DNA of 64,000 nucleotides from Cycas panzhihuaensis. Its lineage: Eukaryota > Cycadophyta. Every line of letters starts with the position of its first letter. Within the stretch, counting starts at the first letter, position 1. The position numbers and the translations under genes were made by a program. The DNA lies in contig CM041465.1 in NCBI GenBank assembly GCA_023213395.1, positions 209,257,741-209,321,740 on the forward strand, written 5' to 3'. A model generated the notes under the pieces. The model was given only the letters and a program-made list of their open reading frames with translations, ran no database searches and had not been told where the DNA came from. Shown here in pieces: positions 10,374-21,982 of the stretch.

Positions 10374-12450
10374 CTCATTCATTTATAGCACAAAAATAAT
10401 AATATCTTCCAACTCCATGATGTGAGATTGAGTTGATTATAAATTCATTGCTCAAAATTCATGCATCAACTTCAAACTAAAATAACTCCAGTAAATCATT
10501 AGGAAATACCTTCAAGTTATGTGCCAAAATGACTGTCTCTGAAATATGATTCCAACATCAGACAGATTGGAAAACAAATACTTGGATACAAGATATGAAT
10601 TAAAATATGTTGGAATCCCTTTTGATGAATAATTTCAGGTTGATAAAAGATTAGCCCCTTTAATAAATTAGTAGCTGGTCATACTATGGCTCTAGAAGGC
10701 TTGGGGCTTAACTACTAAGAGGCTCGCAGACTCCAAATCAAGTTCCAATCTAGTTTAATTTAGATGTAATTTTGTAAAAAAAAAATTAAATCTGTCTTTT
10801 TCCCATTTGGCATCTATAGATTTCAAAATAATTTTCAATCCAATTTAATCTTCAATTGATTTTACAAACACAAAAAAAAAAATCCAATCTCATGTCTATG
10901 TAGAAATGAAAATGGATTTTAAACTACCTTCAAAGATTTTAACCCTAATAGAAAAATCCTCTATGCATTTTATCTCTATTAGTTTCTTCGATGATGGATT
11001 CTCCTTCTTTGTCGATGACCACAGATGTATGGCAGATTGTAGAATTCGTGTAGATGAATATCCAAGCAAAATAGGGTCAAAAGAATAAGCAAAGTGATTA
11101 AACCAATGATAGAAATGTCAACAATGACTGACTATCATTTATGACTCTGGTAGCTTCCTTGTGATGTCATTGTAATGACAACTCTCCCTCACATACCACA
11201 GCTCTGTGTAGGGGGATATTTGCAATAGGATTTGAACTTGTGTTTTTGGTTCTATGTTATTATGGTTATTGATGCCTAGCAGCCTCTTTAATATGCCCCT
11301 TGACTATGACCCTTATTTTCTTTGGCATGTCAAATAGTAGTTTAATTATGAACTATAATAAATAAATTTCCTTAGAATTTTAGAGAGACAACTTAGTAAT
11401 TAATAACTTGGTAATTGACATCAATTAAATCCTCCACAGGGTAAACCCTAACATATGGTTGTAGGCTGTAAAATCAATGGGTGCCACATTCTTCTCCTTC
11501 TTTACAAATTACAAGCAAGCATTCAGCCTTCAAGCATCTTCTTCTTATCTGTGAGCAAGATAATTTCATTTTTCTTCATAATTGAGTTGATTCATCTTTG
11601 CATTTAGGGAATCTCATATTGTAGTTATAGGGCTTCTTTCTTTTATCCATAGTGGCCCTTTTCCTTTTAATTGAAGTGGTACCCTTCACAGATGATCTCA
11701 AACATGTGGAAATAGGGTTTTCCATGGATGGAAACTAATCACAGACAGGATAGTCAACACAAAAAATTATTTACAGTTTAATAGATCATGGATGGAAATC
11801 TATTCCACATAAATAATGATCATATAAATTAATAATAGGTCTAACACGTGTATGGCATCATTTTAACAATTGCTCTAATGATTATGATATTAACACTTGC
11901 AGTGGAATAATATTAATAGCTATAGCTATATTCTCTTTTTCTCCATGCAAACAGGCATCTGTCACTTTTTCAAATGCAGTTGCCTTCTTTTTCCACTTCT
12001 CAATCTTCTCAACAGAGTTCAGTACATGTTATGTAGAGTCTTCCACAAATCTTATTTAGTGAGATCTCTTTCAACACCTGAAGTTTCTCTGAATAATGGT
12101 CTCTTCTTCCATAGCTACGATTATTTCTTCAATCTCATCATAGATGGGATGTCAATTTATCTATGGTAGGGTTGTTTCAGGCAGGCTTATTTGTCAATAA
12201 GTAATGGTTTGTTCCTCAATGTTTTTAATACCACACGATATTATCCTTCTTAGCAAATAATATTCTTATGGTAGAATTTTATAAACATGGTAACTAATTC
12301 TAGATTTCATCATTCAAATTCTTAATAATTTTCAACACAAACCCTAACAAGAGCAAAACCTTCACTTTTACATATAACCAAAATTCAATGGCTAACCAAT
12401 TCTATATCATCACTAGTTTTCTTTAACATACTAAACCTTAGCACATAGCT
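10374..12450 (-). other. Long non-coding leader of element A
   Basis: About 2.1 kb between gag and the point where C inserted; it continues at 17683-17890 up to the primer site. No domain seen in six frames. Open frames on either strand (for example 10906-11088 and 11897-12169) are short and resemble nothing. A long untranslated leader before gag is common in plant LTR elements. Confidence 0.6.
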
Positions 12451-12455
12451 TTCTT
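12451..12455. repeat. Target-site duplication of element C, left copy
   Basis: TTCTT directly before the LTR; identical TTCTT at 17683-17687 directly after the other LTR. A clean five-base duplication showing C is a complete insertion. Confidence 0.9.
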
Positions 12456-12673
12456 TGTTAAAATGTAATGTTTTATCTAGACAAAGAGGGGTCATGTTGA
12501 CTCACCCCTTAAAATGTAACTCCAAATAGGAGTTGTGACACTTGGTAGCCTTATGTAGGTCAATTACATTTTTATTTTGTAACGATCATCTTAGTGATGT
12601 ATATTTAAGAGGAATGAGACTCTATGTAATATCAAGTTCTGATCTTCATTTTGTCTAAGTCAATTTTCTATCA
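12456..12673 (+). repeat. 5' LTR of element C
   Basis: 218 bp, TGTTAAAATG...TTTTCTATCA, canonical TG...CA ends. A TATA-like TATATTTAAGAGG lies near 12599 and may be its promoter. It differs from the 3' LTR at seven sites, and at each this copy carries T or A where the other has C or G. Confidence 0.95.
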
Positions 12674-12685
12674 TGGTATCAGAGC
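12674..12685 (+). other. Primer-binding site of element C
   Basis: TGGTATCAGAGC directly after the LTR, the standard complement to the 3' end of initiator Met tRNA used by most plant copia elements. The same motif, decayed to various degrees, marks A, E, G, H, J, M and P. Confidence 0.9.
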
Positions 12686-13353
12686 AGGTTATCCTGTCTG
12701 CTTAAGAGAGGGTCCTTTGTGTGTAATAGAGTCTGTTCTGAGAGAGACAAGGAAGCATGTAATACAGGAGACAAATTGAAAGTGAAGTGAAGGATCCAGC
12801 ATGTCTAGAAGTAGATCTGAAGACAACAGGAAGCACCGTACGGTCACTGTACGGACCAGAAAATTTAAATATCTTAGATCAAGATAAAATTTGGCTATCA
12901 AGTAGATCTTGACCTCCTCTTCAATGTTTCCTTCTGGATCAAAGTCATTTGAAGAAGTTTTGATAGGGTTTTTGCCCCTTTATCAGTCGCATGGATTTGA
13001 AGGTGTTTCAGTAAATTTCTTCCATTTTTTTTGAAATTCCTGAGTCAAATCTATTGTAAACCTGGTGTCTAGGTACTACAAAAGTTTTGTGACAAACTTT
13101 GAGGAATTCTATAAAGTATTTTTTTAATTACAAGCAAAAATGTGTTGTGCCCTAACTACATTTTCCAGTTTTTTTGGTTGATTTTCTCCTCATCCATAAA
13201 CTGTTTTGGAAAACTAATACCAGATCTGGGATCCTCGTCTCATAACCTCTCTTTCAAGGTGCATATCGTACAATTTCGTACAAGTTTAATTCTATATGAA
13301 AATCCATACCGTGTACGGCCTGCACTCTGTCTCTCAGTATCTCAGCTATCAAA

Positions 13354-14300
13354 ATGGCTTCAAGTCTTTTCTCTCTACTAGAATTAGAAAAATTGACTGA
13401 TTCAAACTATCATATTTAGAAAATTAAAGTAGAAACTATCTTAAAAATAAAAAATGCTTAGAATATTACAATTGGTACTGAGACTTGTCTAAAAGACGCA
13501 GATGCTAAGCTAGCCAACTGGGAAGAAAGAAACAATATAGGTGTGCACATTTTAAAAATGTCGATTTTTGACTCAATTCTAATATATGTTGAAAAGCTGA
13601 ATTTGTGCTCTGACATTTGGAAATGTCTTGAGAACCTGTATGGATAGAAAAATAAAGCAAGAATAATTGCTCTCAAGGAAGATTTGTATAGACTGCATAT
13701 TAAGGGAAATGAAAATGTAACAGATTTTATGCAGAAGGTTTTTTTAATACAAAATAATTTGTCAAGTGTAGGAGGTTTGATTTCTGAATAAGAGCTGTTA
13801 GAATTAATAATAGCCAAGCTCCCAAAGTCTTTCGATACAACCATCAACACCATTATAAATACTGAAAAAATAAATAAAATAACTCTTGATGAATTGACGA
13901 GATTACTGTTGAGACAGGAATAAAGGAATAAGAGATATGAAGATTCCTCAAAATTTGAAGATGCCTTTATGTCCAGATTGAACTTGGGCTCACGTAGCAG
14001 AAACCAAACCCATGGACGAAGCATAACACTTGACTTCAGAGGACGAGGCCGGTGGCAAGACCCTAGGGGACGTGAACGAAGCAGAGACCCAAGGATTTGT
14101 TTCAATTGTAGAAGAACCAGACATATCTCGAGTGCATGTAGAATCTTTGACATATGTTACCATTGCAGACAAGGTGGACATTACCCTTACAAGTGCCCTC
14201 AACGAAGAAGTGAGATTTAGAAAGGGAAAAGACCTATTGGTGGCTACAGCAAAGAGAAAGCAGATGAAGATGAAGAAGAGACTGCCTTCATCGTTGCCTT
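13354..14300 (+). pseudogene. Element C gag with two zinc knuckles
   Basis: The start at 13354 begins MASSLFSLLE and is in frame with the rest of gag-pol. Gag helices contain LTDSNYHI, ANWEERNNIGV and NKARIIALKEDLYRLH. Near 14095-14200 are two perfect CX2CX4HX4C knuckles, CFNCRRTRHISSAC and CYHCRQGGHYPYKC, preceded by an Arg/Gly-rich basic patch. About six in-frame stops replace Trp (TGG to TAG) or Gln (CAG/CAA to TAG/TAA). It packages element RNA in the cytoplasm in intact relatives. A 231-codon minus-strand frame over this gene is only its shadow. Confidence 0.9.
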
Positions 14301-15012
14301 GGCTTCCAACCTCAAAGACAATGATACATGGTACATTGATTCAGGAGCTTCAAGACACATGACTAATCATGAAGATTGGTTTGAGACATTGGAACCCTAT
14401 AACCTTGATAGATCAGTCGAATTGGGTGATAAATTTTGTCTTGATATAAAAGGAATTAGAACCGTTGCTGTCAACTTGCAAGGAAATGTAAAAAAAATTG
14501 GAAACATTTTATTGGTTCCTGATTTAAAAATGAACCTTCTTTATGTTTCCTAACTTAGCAAAAAGGGATTAAGAACCATCTTTGATGAAGATGGATATTG
14601 TTGTATTCTGGACATGAAAAAAAATGGTGAAACTATTACAAGAGGCATGAGATATAATGACTTGTATAAACTTCTGTCGAATCCTGTACTTCCAGATCTA
14701 GAAGAAAAAGCTTATACTGTTGCCAAGTCTAGTAATAAAATTTGGCATTTGAAGTATGGGCACCTTCCAATTGAGACATTGAAATTGATGAAAATTTCTG
14801 AAATGGTAAATGGATTACCTTGTATCTCTTCTGATAACTTTATTTGTAAAAGCTGTCAGTTTGGGAAACAACACCAACTCCCTTTCAAAGAAAGCACCTG
14901 GAGAGCAGAATCGAGGTTGGAGCTAATTTATATATACCTCTATGGTCCCATCTCACCACTTACTATTAATGGATGCAGATATTTTTTGACCTTCATTGAC
15001 GATTTTACTTGA
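14301..15012 (+). pseudogene. Element C protease and integrase zinc region
   Basis: Same frame as gag. The retropepsin active site WYIDSGASRHMTNH lies near 14326-14370 with the catalytic Asp intact. PDLKMNLLYVS then a TAA (Gln codon) ends the protease. The GAG-pre-integrase region shows IWHLKYGHLPIETL and CKSCQFGKQHQLPF, the HHCC zinc ligands of copia integrase, then GCRYFLTFIDDFT with the first catalytic Asp of integrase at about 15000. Cleaves the polyprotein and starts the integrase. A TGA (Arg codon) follows at 15010. Confidence 0.9.
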
Positions 15013-15933
15013 AAAGTATGCGTCTACTTTCTCGACAACAAATAAGAAGTTTTTGAAATATTTAAAGAGTTCAAAGGTATGTAAATGGAGGCGTAAGCAA
15101 AAAGTAAATGCATCTACGATTTGAGGAGGTGAATATATATCAAAAGAGTTCTAGAACTACTGGAGAATTCACGGAATCCGCAGATAGCTTACAACTCCAT
15201 ACACACCACAATCAAATGGCATAGTAGAAAGAAAAAATAAAACCTTAATGGAAATGGCAAGAAGCATGGTCTATGAAAAAGGTATACCAAAAAACTACTA
15301 GGCCAAAGCAGTGAGTACAGCATGTTATCTCATAAATCAGTGTTCCACAAAGGCCTTAAAAAATATGAAGCTTGGATGGGCAGAAAGCCTAATGTAAGTT
15401 CACTCAAAGTTTTTGGGAGTCAAGCCTTTATTCATATACTAGATTTAAAAAGGTCTAAATTAGATGCAAAAAACATAGAATGTATTATGATAGGATATAG
15501 TAAAAATTCAAAGGCCTACAAATGCATAAATCTTAGAACCAACAAAATCTATATGAGTGGAGATGTAGTTTTTAATAAAGGAGATATTGAATCTGGACAA
15601 ATCAGAATAATTGACGAAGGAGAGAAGATTGCCGAACAGGAAATTACAGAGATTGATCAAGAAATTGAGAAAGAACCTATTGCTGAGGTAATAACAAAGG
15701 AAGTTTCAATTTCTCTTCCTACATCTAGCCAAAATCAAACAGGAGTAATATTAAATCAACTGGCAGATGAAATTGTCAATCCAGAAGAACTTAGTACTGA
15801 AGAGACCACACAAAAACAAAAGAAGCTACCTAGATGGTACATTAAAACAATTGAGGAAGGACAAGGCAATGTAATGAAACATAGAACAAGAAGTCAAAAA
15901 GCTAGAGCCTTGTTAACCAAGGTCAAACCTTAG
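15013..15933 (+). pseudogene. Element C integrase core and C-terminus
   Basis: Frame shifts by one near 15090-15125 and back near 15355; inside this stretch the second frame reads GGEYISKEF, TPYTPQSNGIVERKN and MARSMVYEKGIPKNY, which is the copia integrase core with the catalytic Glu in VERKN. The D-D-35-E second Asp region is degraded. From 15322 the original frame gives YEAWMGRKPNVSSLKVFGSQ and a long open C-terminal region to 15933. The two indels make the enzyme non-functional. Confidence 0.85.
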
Positions 15934-17457
15934 ACATTTCAAGAAGCCCAAGAAGAACAGGTATGGAAAACAGCCATGGATAATGAAATGGACTCAATCA
16001 AAAGAAATCAAACATGGGAATTGGTAGAATTACTAGTCAATAAATCTGTAATCAGTTGTAAATGGGTCTACAAGACTAGAGAAGGGTTAAATGGAAAAAT
16101 AGAAAAATATAAGGCTAGATTAGTTGCAAAAGGATACACTCAAACAACCAGAGTAGACTTTGATGAAACTTTCTCTCCTATTGCCAAAATGAATATAATA
16201 AGAACAGTGATTGCTCTAGCTGCAACTCAAAACTGGAAAATCTTTCAACTAGATGTAAAGAGTGCCTTCTTGAATGGAGAATTGGAAGAAGAGGTCTACA
16301 TGAAACAACATGAGGGATATGTTAAAAAAGGACAGGAGAATCTAGTGTGCAAACTAAAAAAGGCACTATATGGGCTGAAATAAGCTCCTCGAGCCTAGTA
16401 CGCTAAACTAGATCGTTTTCTGGAAGAAAACAACTTTGAACGTTGTGATTCGCACCCAACTGCATACATAAGGAAAAAGGAGGTCAAAGTCACAATAATT
16501 GTTGTTTATGTTGATGATATGCTAGTCACTGGTAGTGATAACGAAGGCTCTGAAGACATAAAAGAACAACTTCAACAAAAGTTTGAGATGACAGACCTAG
16601 GTCTTTTGAATTACTACCTGGGACTGGAGATAGGACAATAACAGAATTGTATAACTCTATCCCAGAGTAAATACATCAAAAGTCTACTTATCAGATTCCA
16701 AATAGAAAACTACAATCACTGTGCCACACCCATGGAAACAAATTGTGAATTGATAGCAGACGAAATGGAAGAAGGAGCAAATATCAATCTGTACAGACAA
16801 ATGATCGGAAGTCTGATCTACCTTACAACAACCAGGCCTGACATATCTTACTCAGTCGGACTTGTATCCAGATATATGCAGAATCCAAAATTAAGACATT
16901 GAAAGGCCATAAAAGGAATTCTGAGATATCTTAAGAGTACCATAAATCTAAAATTGGTGTATCTAAAAGGAGGTTCAGCAAAATTATCAGGATACTGCGA
17001 CTCTGACTGGGCATGAGACAAGGAACAAAGAAAGTCCACTAGTGGATATTGTTTCTTTATAGGTCCTTCAGCAATATCATGGTGTAGCAAGAAGCAAGCC
17101 ATTATTGCATTGTCTTCCACTAAAGCAGAATACAATGCAGCTACTGCAGCAACATGCGAAGGTGTTTGGCTAAGACAACTTCTGTTTGATTTAGAACAGC
17201 AACAGAAAAAAGTAACTTCTCTCAAATGTGATAATCAGAGCACTATCAAATTGATTAAAAATCTAGTCCTTCATGCAAGAATCAAGCATATAGAAGTTCA
17301 TCATCATTTCATAAGGGAAAAAGTACACAACAAGGAAATTGACTTAGAATATTGTCCGTCTTCAGAACAAGTTGCAGATCTTCTGACAAAATCTCTTGGA
17401 AAAGAAAGATTTCAATATCTAAGAAACAAACTAGGGTTATTGGAGATAAAACATTAA
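15934..17457 (+). pseudogene. Element C reverse transcriptase and RNase H
   Basis: RT shows NQTWELVEL, CKWVYKTREG, KARLVAKGYTQ, QLDVKSAFLNGELEEEVYM, ALYGLK(stop)APRA(stop)YAKLD where Gln and Trp codons are now TAA and TAG, and the catalytic YVDDM at 16507-16521. RNase H has SGYCDSDWA, KSTSGYCFF, LSSTKAEYNAA and KHIEVHHHFIREKV, ending DLLTKSLGKERFQYLRNKLGL before the stop at 17455-17457. Nearly all breaks are single C-to-T or G-to-A changes; one, GGA to TGA after DWA, would be a transversion. Confidence 0.9.
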
Positions 17458-17464
17458 GAGAAGG
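17456..17464 (+). other. Polypurine tract of element C
   Basis: AAGAGAAGG lies directly before the 3' LTR and overlaps the end of the coding frame. Plus-strand primer site, expected position. Confidence 0.8.
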
Positions 17465-17682
17465 TGTTAAAATGTAATGTTTTATCTAGACAAAGAGGGG
17501 TCATGTTGACTCACCCCTTAAAATGTAACTCCAAATAGGAGTTGTGACACTTGGTAGCCTCATGTAGGTCAATTACATTTCTATTTTGTAACGGTCATCT
17601 CAGTGATGTATATTTAAGAGGAATGAGACTCCATGTAATATCAAGTTCTGATCTTCATTCTGTCTAAGTCAGTTTTCTATCA
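17465..17682 (+). repeat. 3' LTR of element C
   Basis: 218 bp, same length as the 5' copy with no gaps. 211 of 218 positions agree by eye. It is followed by the TTCTT target duplicate at 17683. Confidence 0.95.
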
Positions 17683-17901
17683 TTCTTCATATAACAAGAT
17701 AAGGGAACAACATTACCTGGTAATAACTTTGTCTTGCATCAATGCTTGGTATAACTTAAGAAAATAATGGCCTTAGGGCTTCACCTTCCATACTTAGATT
17801 CTCAATCTGGCAATCAATTCTATGGAGCCACCTCCACATACACCAATAAAATGGTGAACCTATATAAGGATGAGCTTGACAAATAACCTACTCTGATACC
17901 A
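17683..17901 (-). other. Element A leader (proximal part) and primer site
   Basis: Continuation of the A leader interrupted by C. CTCTGATACCA at 17891-17901 is, on the minus strand, TGGTATCAGAG directly after the 5' LTR, the initiator-Met tRNA primer site. It fixes the orientation of A and shows 17902-18304 is its 5' LTR. Confidence 0.85.
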
Positions 17902-18304
17902 TGTTAAAATATTCAATAGAAATCATTCAAGATTATTCAACATTAAGAACAATCGAATAATGAACGTAATGAAGATAGCATTAACTCATAATGATAATGT
18001 CTACATCATAATAACACCAGATGGATAACATCATAATGAACTCCATCTTTACTCCATATCTACCACTCTACCTCAACCTCTTATTTATATATCATAAGTG
18101 AGAGATAGTAGGATGAGGTCTGTAACATGTGGGATAAATGATCTCTAATATAACTAATGACTTATTGCCTACTTGTTAACTAATAACCTAACGACCACTT
18201 AGATGCACAAGTGTGCATTACATAAATATTATAATATTGACTCCTAGATATGACATTCACCTAAATAGTTTAGATACTTATACATTAAACATTATCTTCC
18301 AACA
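17902..18304 (-). repeat. 5' LTR of element A
   Basis: 403 bp intact LTR, plus-strand TGTTAAAAT...CTTCCAACA. It matches the split copy at 2608-2754 plus 8874-9134. TATCA at 18305-18309 is the target duplicate. Confidence 0.9.
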
Positions 18305-18305
18305 T

Positions 18306-20377
18306 ATCAAACATCTCAAAAGCTTTAGAAAGATGATTCTTAAGATAATTGATCTGAGAACTATTATCATTTGTAATAATATGGTCATCGACATAGAGAA
18401 TTACAATAAGTATCTCACCATCCTCATGTTTTATATATAAACTATGCTTAGATTTATATCTAGTGAACCTATAAGAGATGAAGTAATCATCAGGACATAA
18501 ATATCATACCCTTAGTGCCTACTTAATCCCATATAAGACTTTCTTCAACCTGCATCCAAGATGCTCCTTACTAACCTACACAAAATATTTAAGCTATTAT
18601 ATATAGACTTCTTCATCAAGAATGCCATGAAGGAAAGCACTCTTAAGATCCATTTAGTGGAGTTTCAAACCAAAATAAGATGTAAGATTTACCAACATTT
18701 AAATGGTAATCATTTTGGCTATAGGTTAAAAAGTCTCGTCAAAATCTACACCTTCAATTTGCACATATCCCTTAGCTATAAGTCAAGCCTTATATTTGTT
18801 AATAGCATCATCAAATTAATACTTCACTTTATAAACCTATCTATAATTGATAGTTTTCTTATCTAAAAGAAGCTCAACAAGATTCCATGTGTCATTTTAA
18901 AGAATGGAGTCATACTCCTCTTATATAACTAACTATCAATGAGATGCATCCTTAACTTTAACAAATAATTCAAGTTGATTAATGCATAATTGACTTTACT
19001 TTGTATCTAAATATCTACATCAATGTTGATGTCATCAATCTTAGAATCTTTACTGGTTTAAGTATACCATCTAAATAACTTTTTAATAGGAGATAAGGAA
19101 GATATAACATCTATAGGAAATATCTCATTCTTATTACTCTTTTTATCAATTTCATTCATTATTTTTGTGCTTTTAGCATTAATATTTATAATAGGAATAA
19201 TGTTTTCATTAAACAAAATATCCTTGCTATTACAATCTTCCTCTATGAAAGATCTTAGAGCCTATATGGTTTAGATGACACACTATACCCAGTAAGAATA
19301 CACTTATGGCTTTTGTCATCAAGCCTTTGTCTCTTTATATTAGATATATATACAAAAGTAGTACATCCAAACACTCAAAGATTACAAATGAAAGGTTTTC
19401 TATTTATCCAAGCTTCTTTAGATATAATGTTTTAAGCAATTATAGTTATACTACTATTCAAAGTATACATAGTCATATTCATAGCTTCATCCTAAAAACC
19501 ATTTGATACATTTTTTACTTTAATGATACATCTATCCATCTCATTAATGGTATAATTCTTTCTTTAATACATTATTTTATTGTGGCATATAAGATATATC
19601 CAGTTATCATCAAATGCCATGATCCTTATAAAAAATAGTAAATTTATTTATCACATATACCTCTAATATTGTTTCTTAAAATTTTAATCTTCTTTCTAGA
19701 GAAGGTTTCTGCTTCATCCTTAAACTACTTAAATATTGTAAATGCTTCTAACTTATTTTTTAGAAGGTAGACCTGAGTTTTCTTGATAAAGTTATCAATG
19801 AAGGTCATGGAGTACTTTACACCTCTAAGTGAAACTAGTACAAGTGGTCTACACAAATCAGAATGAACCAACTCTAATTTATCTTTATCCTATTATTTAG
19901 ACTTGACAAATTTCTCCCTATGTTACTTCCTTAATATGCATATATTATAGATTTTACTATGTTTCTGACCTAGAGAAAGATCATGTATCATTTTAACTTA
20001 CTCGATAATTGAGGATTGTAATAGTTTAAATAATTGAAGTGGTCATGCCATAAAGTATTAGATATAGTTACAATAAAACCATACTTAGGTGTGCCAGAGA
20101 ATTCATATAAGCCATTCTCTTTAACTCCTTAAGTAATAACAAAATTACCATCTTTTATAACACACTTGATGACATTAAACTCGACCTTTAATTTTAGTTT
20201 AGCCACGTGGCTTATAGAAAGTAAAGTATACTTGAATAATAGTACATAAAGTACATCAAAGATCTTAATCTTATAGCTAAGTTGATTGAGAATAATTATG
20301 TGATGACCATCTATATTATGTTGGCTAACATCACCTAGAATAATGGTTTTATTATGACCACATTTAAGTTCACTAAA
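18306..20377 (-). pseudogene. Element E integrase and N-terminal RT
   Basis: Minus strand, from right to left: GAG-pre-integrase near 20050 (LWHDHFNYLNYYNPQLSSKL), integrase pieces (LDISYMPQ.NNVLKKELYH, matching TPQQNGVAERKN), integrase C-terminus near 19290-19370 (VFGCTTFVYI, CIFTGYSVSSKPYRL), then RT with KKVLYGIK and the palm motif YVDD at 18384-18395, and KNHLSKAFEMFD at the junction. Reading goes on after element A at 2607 in the same frame. Many stops. Defunct copia pol. Confidence 0.85.
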
Positions 20378-20602
20378 CTATTCTTTATAAAAAGTAATAT
20401 GGTTTGAGGCACCAAAATCAGTATGCCAAGTACCATTCATGTTAGAAATAGCATTAAATAAAAAGATTTTCTTATAATTAGTAGATAAAGTAATAGTTTT
20501 CCTAATTTTCTTCTTTCTTTTTCTAATATTTATTTTTATGGAAATCTTTTTTATTATAATAAGTGCACGTAACATCTGGTTTAGGCTTGTTATAGGATTC
20601 AT
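20378..20602 (-). pseudogene. Element E protease
   Basis: Minus-strand ORF of 74 codons ending TWHTDFGASNHITFYKE. This is the copia retropepsin site TWH.DSGA.NH.T with Ser changed to Phe (consistent with TCT to TTT). A Lys-rich linker precedes it. It lies between gag (20603-20866) and integrase of the same element. The DSG-to-DFG change would inactivate it. Confidence 0.85.
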
Positions 20603-20866
20603 TCATGTTATGAGAAAGTGGTTGATTTTGTTTAGGAGCATTTATCTAAAGATTATTTCCAAATTAAGAAGCTAATGCCATGTTGCCACTGTAACCAATG
20701 CAACCTCCCATGTGCTACTCCTCATGCAAGAGAACTCTAGTTAACTTTGCAAAAACAAGTGGTTGTACTCTCTCTACTAGACATAAACTAGTTACAAAAA
20801 TATAATAACCTTCATGTAGGCTCTTAAGTGCCCACATGCTCCCTATCCTCTACATTCTTACCTATT
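20603..20866 (-). pseudogene. Element E gag, C-terminal part
   Basis: Minus strand shows IGKNVEDREHVGTLKSL, IFVTSL, VFAKLTRVLLHEE and a degenerate zinc knuckle (CTYYNKKDFHKNKY) near the protease. LLHEE is a conserved end of copia gag (UBN2) domains. The upstream half lies at 31973-32252 beyond element H. CTATT at 20862-20866 is the target duplicate of H. Confidence 0.8.
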
Positions 20867-21127
20867 TGGAAAAAAAATAAAATTAACAAAAAGTAATAAT
20901 ATACAAATAAAAAGAAACATGAAATACCAAGATCACAATGGTATCCTAAAGCTACCTTAACTTAGATCAATACCATAAGAATAATTGTATAATAATATAT
21001 CCATGTGATACATTGAGTGTGTATTTATAATACACAACTTGGCTATACATGGTATCTACCACAAAATACCAACACCATAATGTTCATTACAACTTTTCCT
21101 TATAAAGCATGACTACCCCATAATGCA
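20867..21127 (-). repeat. 3' LTR of element H
   Basis: About 261 bp, TGGAAAAAAAAT to ATAATGCA on the plus strand. Aligns with 31672-31967, including 'atcacaatggtatccta'. Shorter than the other copy partly because that one carries a 24-bp tandem duplication. Confidence 0.85.
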
Positions 21128-21982
21128 TATTTAGGAATATAGATGTTGCTTTAAATTTGTAATGCTTGATCTTTGGAAATGTCTTAAAACTAATATCTAA
21201 AACTTGGTCTTCAATTTGATCTTTAACTTATCCATATTGTATTAACTCTTGAATGTAGTAATGATGCTTGATCTTGATATGCTTCATTCTTCTTAATAAA
21301 ATTAAGTCTTTATCATCTATATAGTATTTTAATTATCATACTAAATCTTTGTAAATTCATTTTAATTTTGATGTACATCTTATAATATCTCTCGTAAATT
21401 TATGATTTCATAAACTTTTACTTGGACTTCTTTATATTTTGCTTCAAGTCATCATTTTGAATCACTTGAGATCTTGTCATTCTCTTAATAAAATTTAGAT
21501 CAAGAATATCTCCTAAACTAGGCTCAATCACAATCTATTTATCTTCATCAACTTGTAAATCTTTCTCATTATTTGAATAATCATGATAATTTTTTAAGAC
21601 TTCTATACTCAAATTTGAATCAATATTCAAAAATAAGAAGTTCACTTGAGTTTGAATAATTAGTAATATTAGTAAATATAAGTAAAATTGATTCATCTTC
21701 AACTTCAAATACAATCTCCTTTAAAATAATAGGAACATTTATAGAAATGAGTAAAAAAACTTTGACATCTTAAATTGCTTGATCATAATCATTAGTATAT
21801 TCTTCACATCCAATAACAACAACATGTTTATTACACTTAACAATAGTAGTCTCACCATATTCAATAATGCATTCAATAGTAGTCTCTTTATATTTAGTAG
21901 TAGATTCATCAATAATGTTTTCAACTATGTTCTTTTATCATACATTTTCATCATGTTCTTGATATTCCTTCTTAATATAAAC
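21128..21982 (-). pseudogene. Element H acidic tail and 3' region
   Basis: Minus strand from 21982 reads VYIKKEYQEHDEN, NIIDESTTKYKETTIE and CIIEYGETTIVKCNKHVVV, an acidic, repetitive tail that continues gag from beyond the solo LTR. Element A has a comparable acidic tail (ETTLKYIIKIVKHDEID). From about 21600 to 21128 no domain is seen. Overlapping frames on the other strand (21779-21997) are shadows. Confidence 0.55.

Larger units (their letters stand above)
12456..17682 (+). mobile_element. Copia retrotransposon C, best preserved copia
   Basis: 5.2-kb complete copia element with 218-bp LTRs (12456-12673 and 17465-17682), primer site 12674-12685, one gag-pol frame from 13354 to 17457, and purine tract 17456-17464. 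Inserted in the leader of A. LTRs differ at 7 of 218 positions, all transitions, far fewer than in B, E or I, so it is among the youngest insertions here. The frame is broken by about twenty stops and one shifted stretch (about 15125-15355). The protease, RT and zinc-knuckle motifs are intact, but it cannot make a full polyprotein. Confidence 0.95.
2608..18304 (-). mobile_element. Gag-only copia-like element A (TR-GAG type)
   Basis: Minus-strand LTR element inserted in the RT of E. 5' LTR 17902-18304, PBS 17891-17901, long leader (17683-17890 and 10374-12455, split by C), gag about 9783-10373, purine tract 9135-9145 (minus strand), 3' LTR 2608-2754 plus 8874-9134 (split by B). Without its inserts A is about 4.3 kb. 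No protease, integrase or RT is seen, so it probably depended on another element. Non-autonomous LTR elements coding only gag are known from plants as TR-GAGs; the label is by architecture. Confidence 0.8.

Noticed and set aside
13458-14153. 231-codon minus-strand open frame, the second longest in the window
   Set aside because: It lies antisense over gag of element C, whose plus-strand frame has two perfect zinc knuckles and conserved gag text. The minus frame has no motif and is a shadow.
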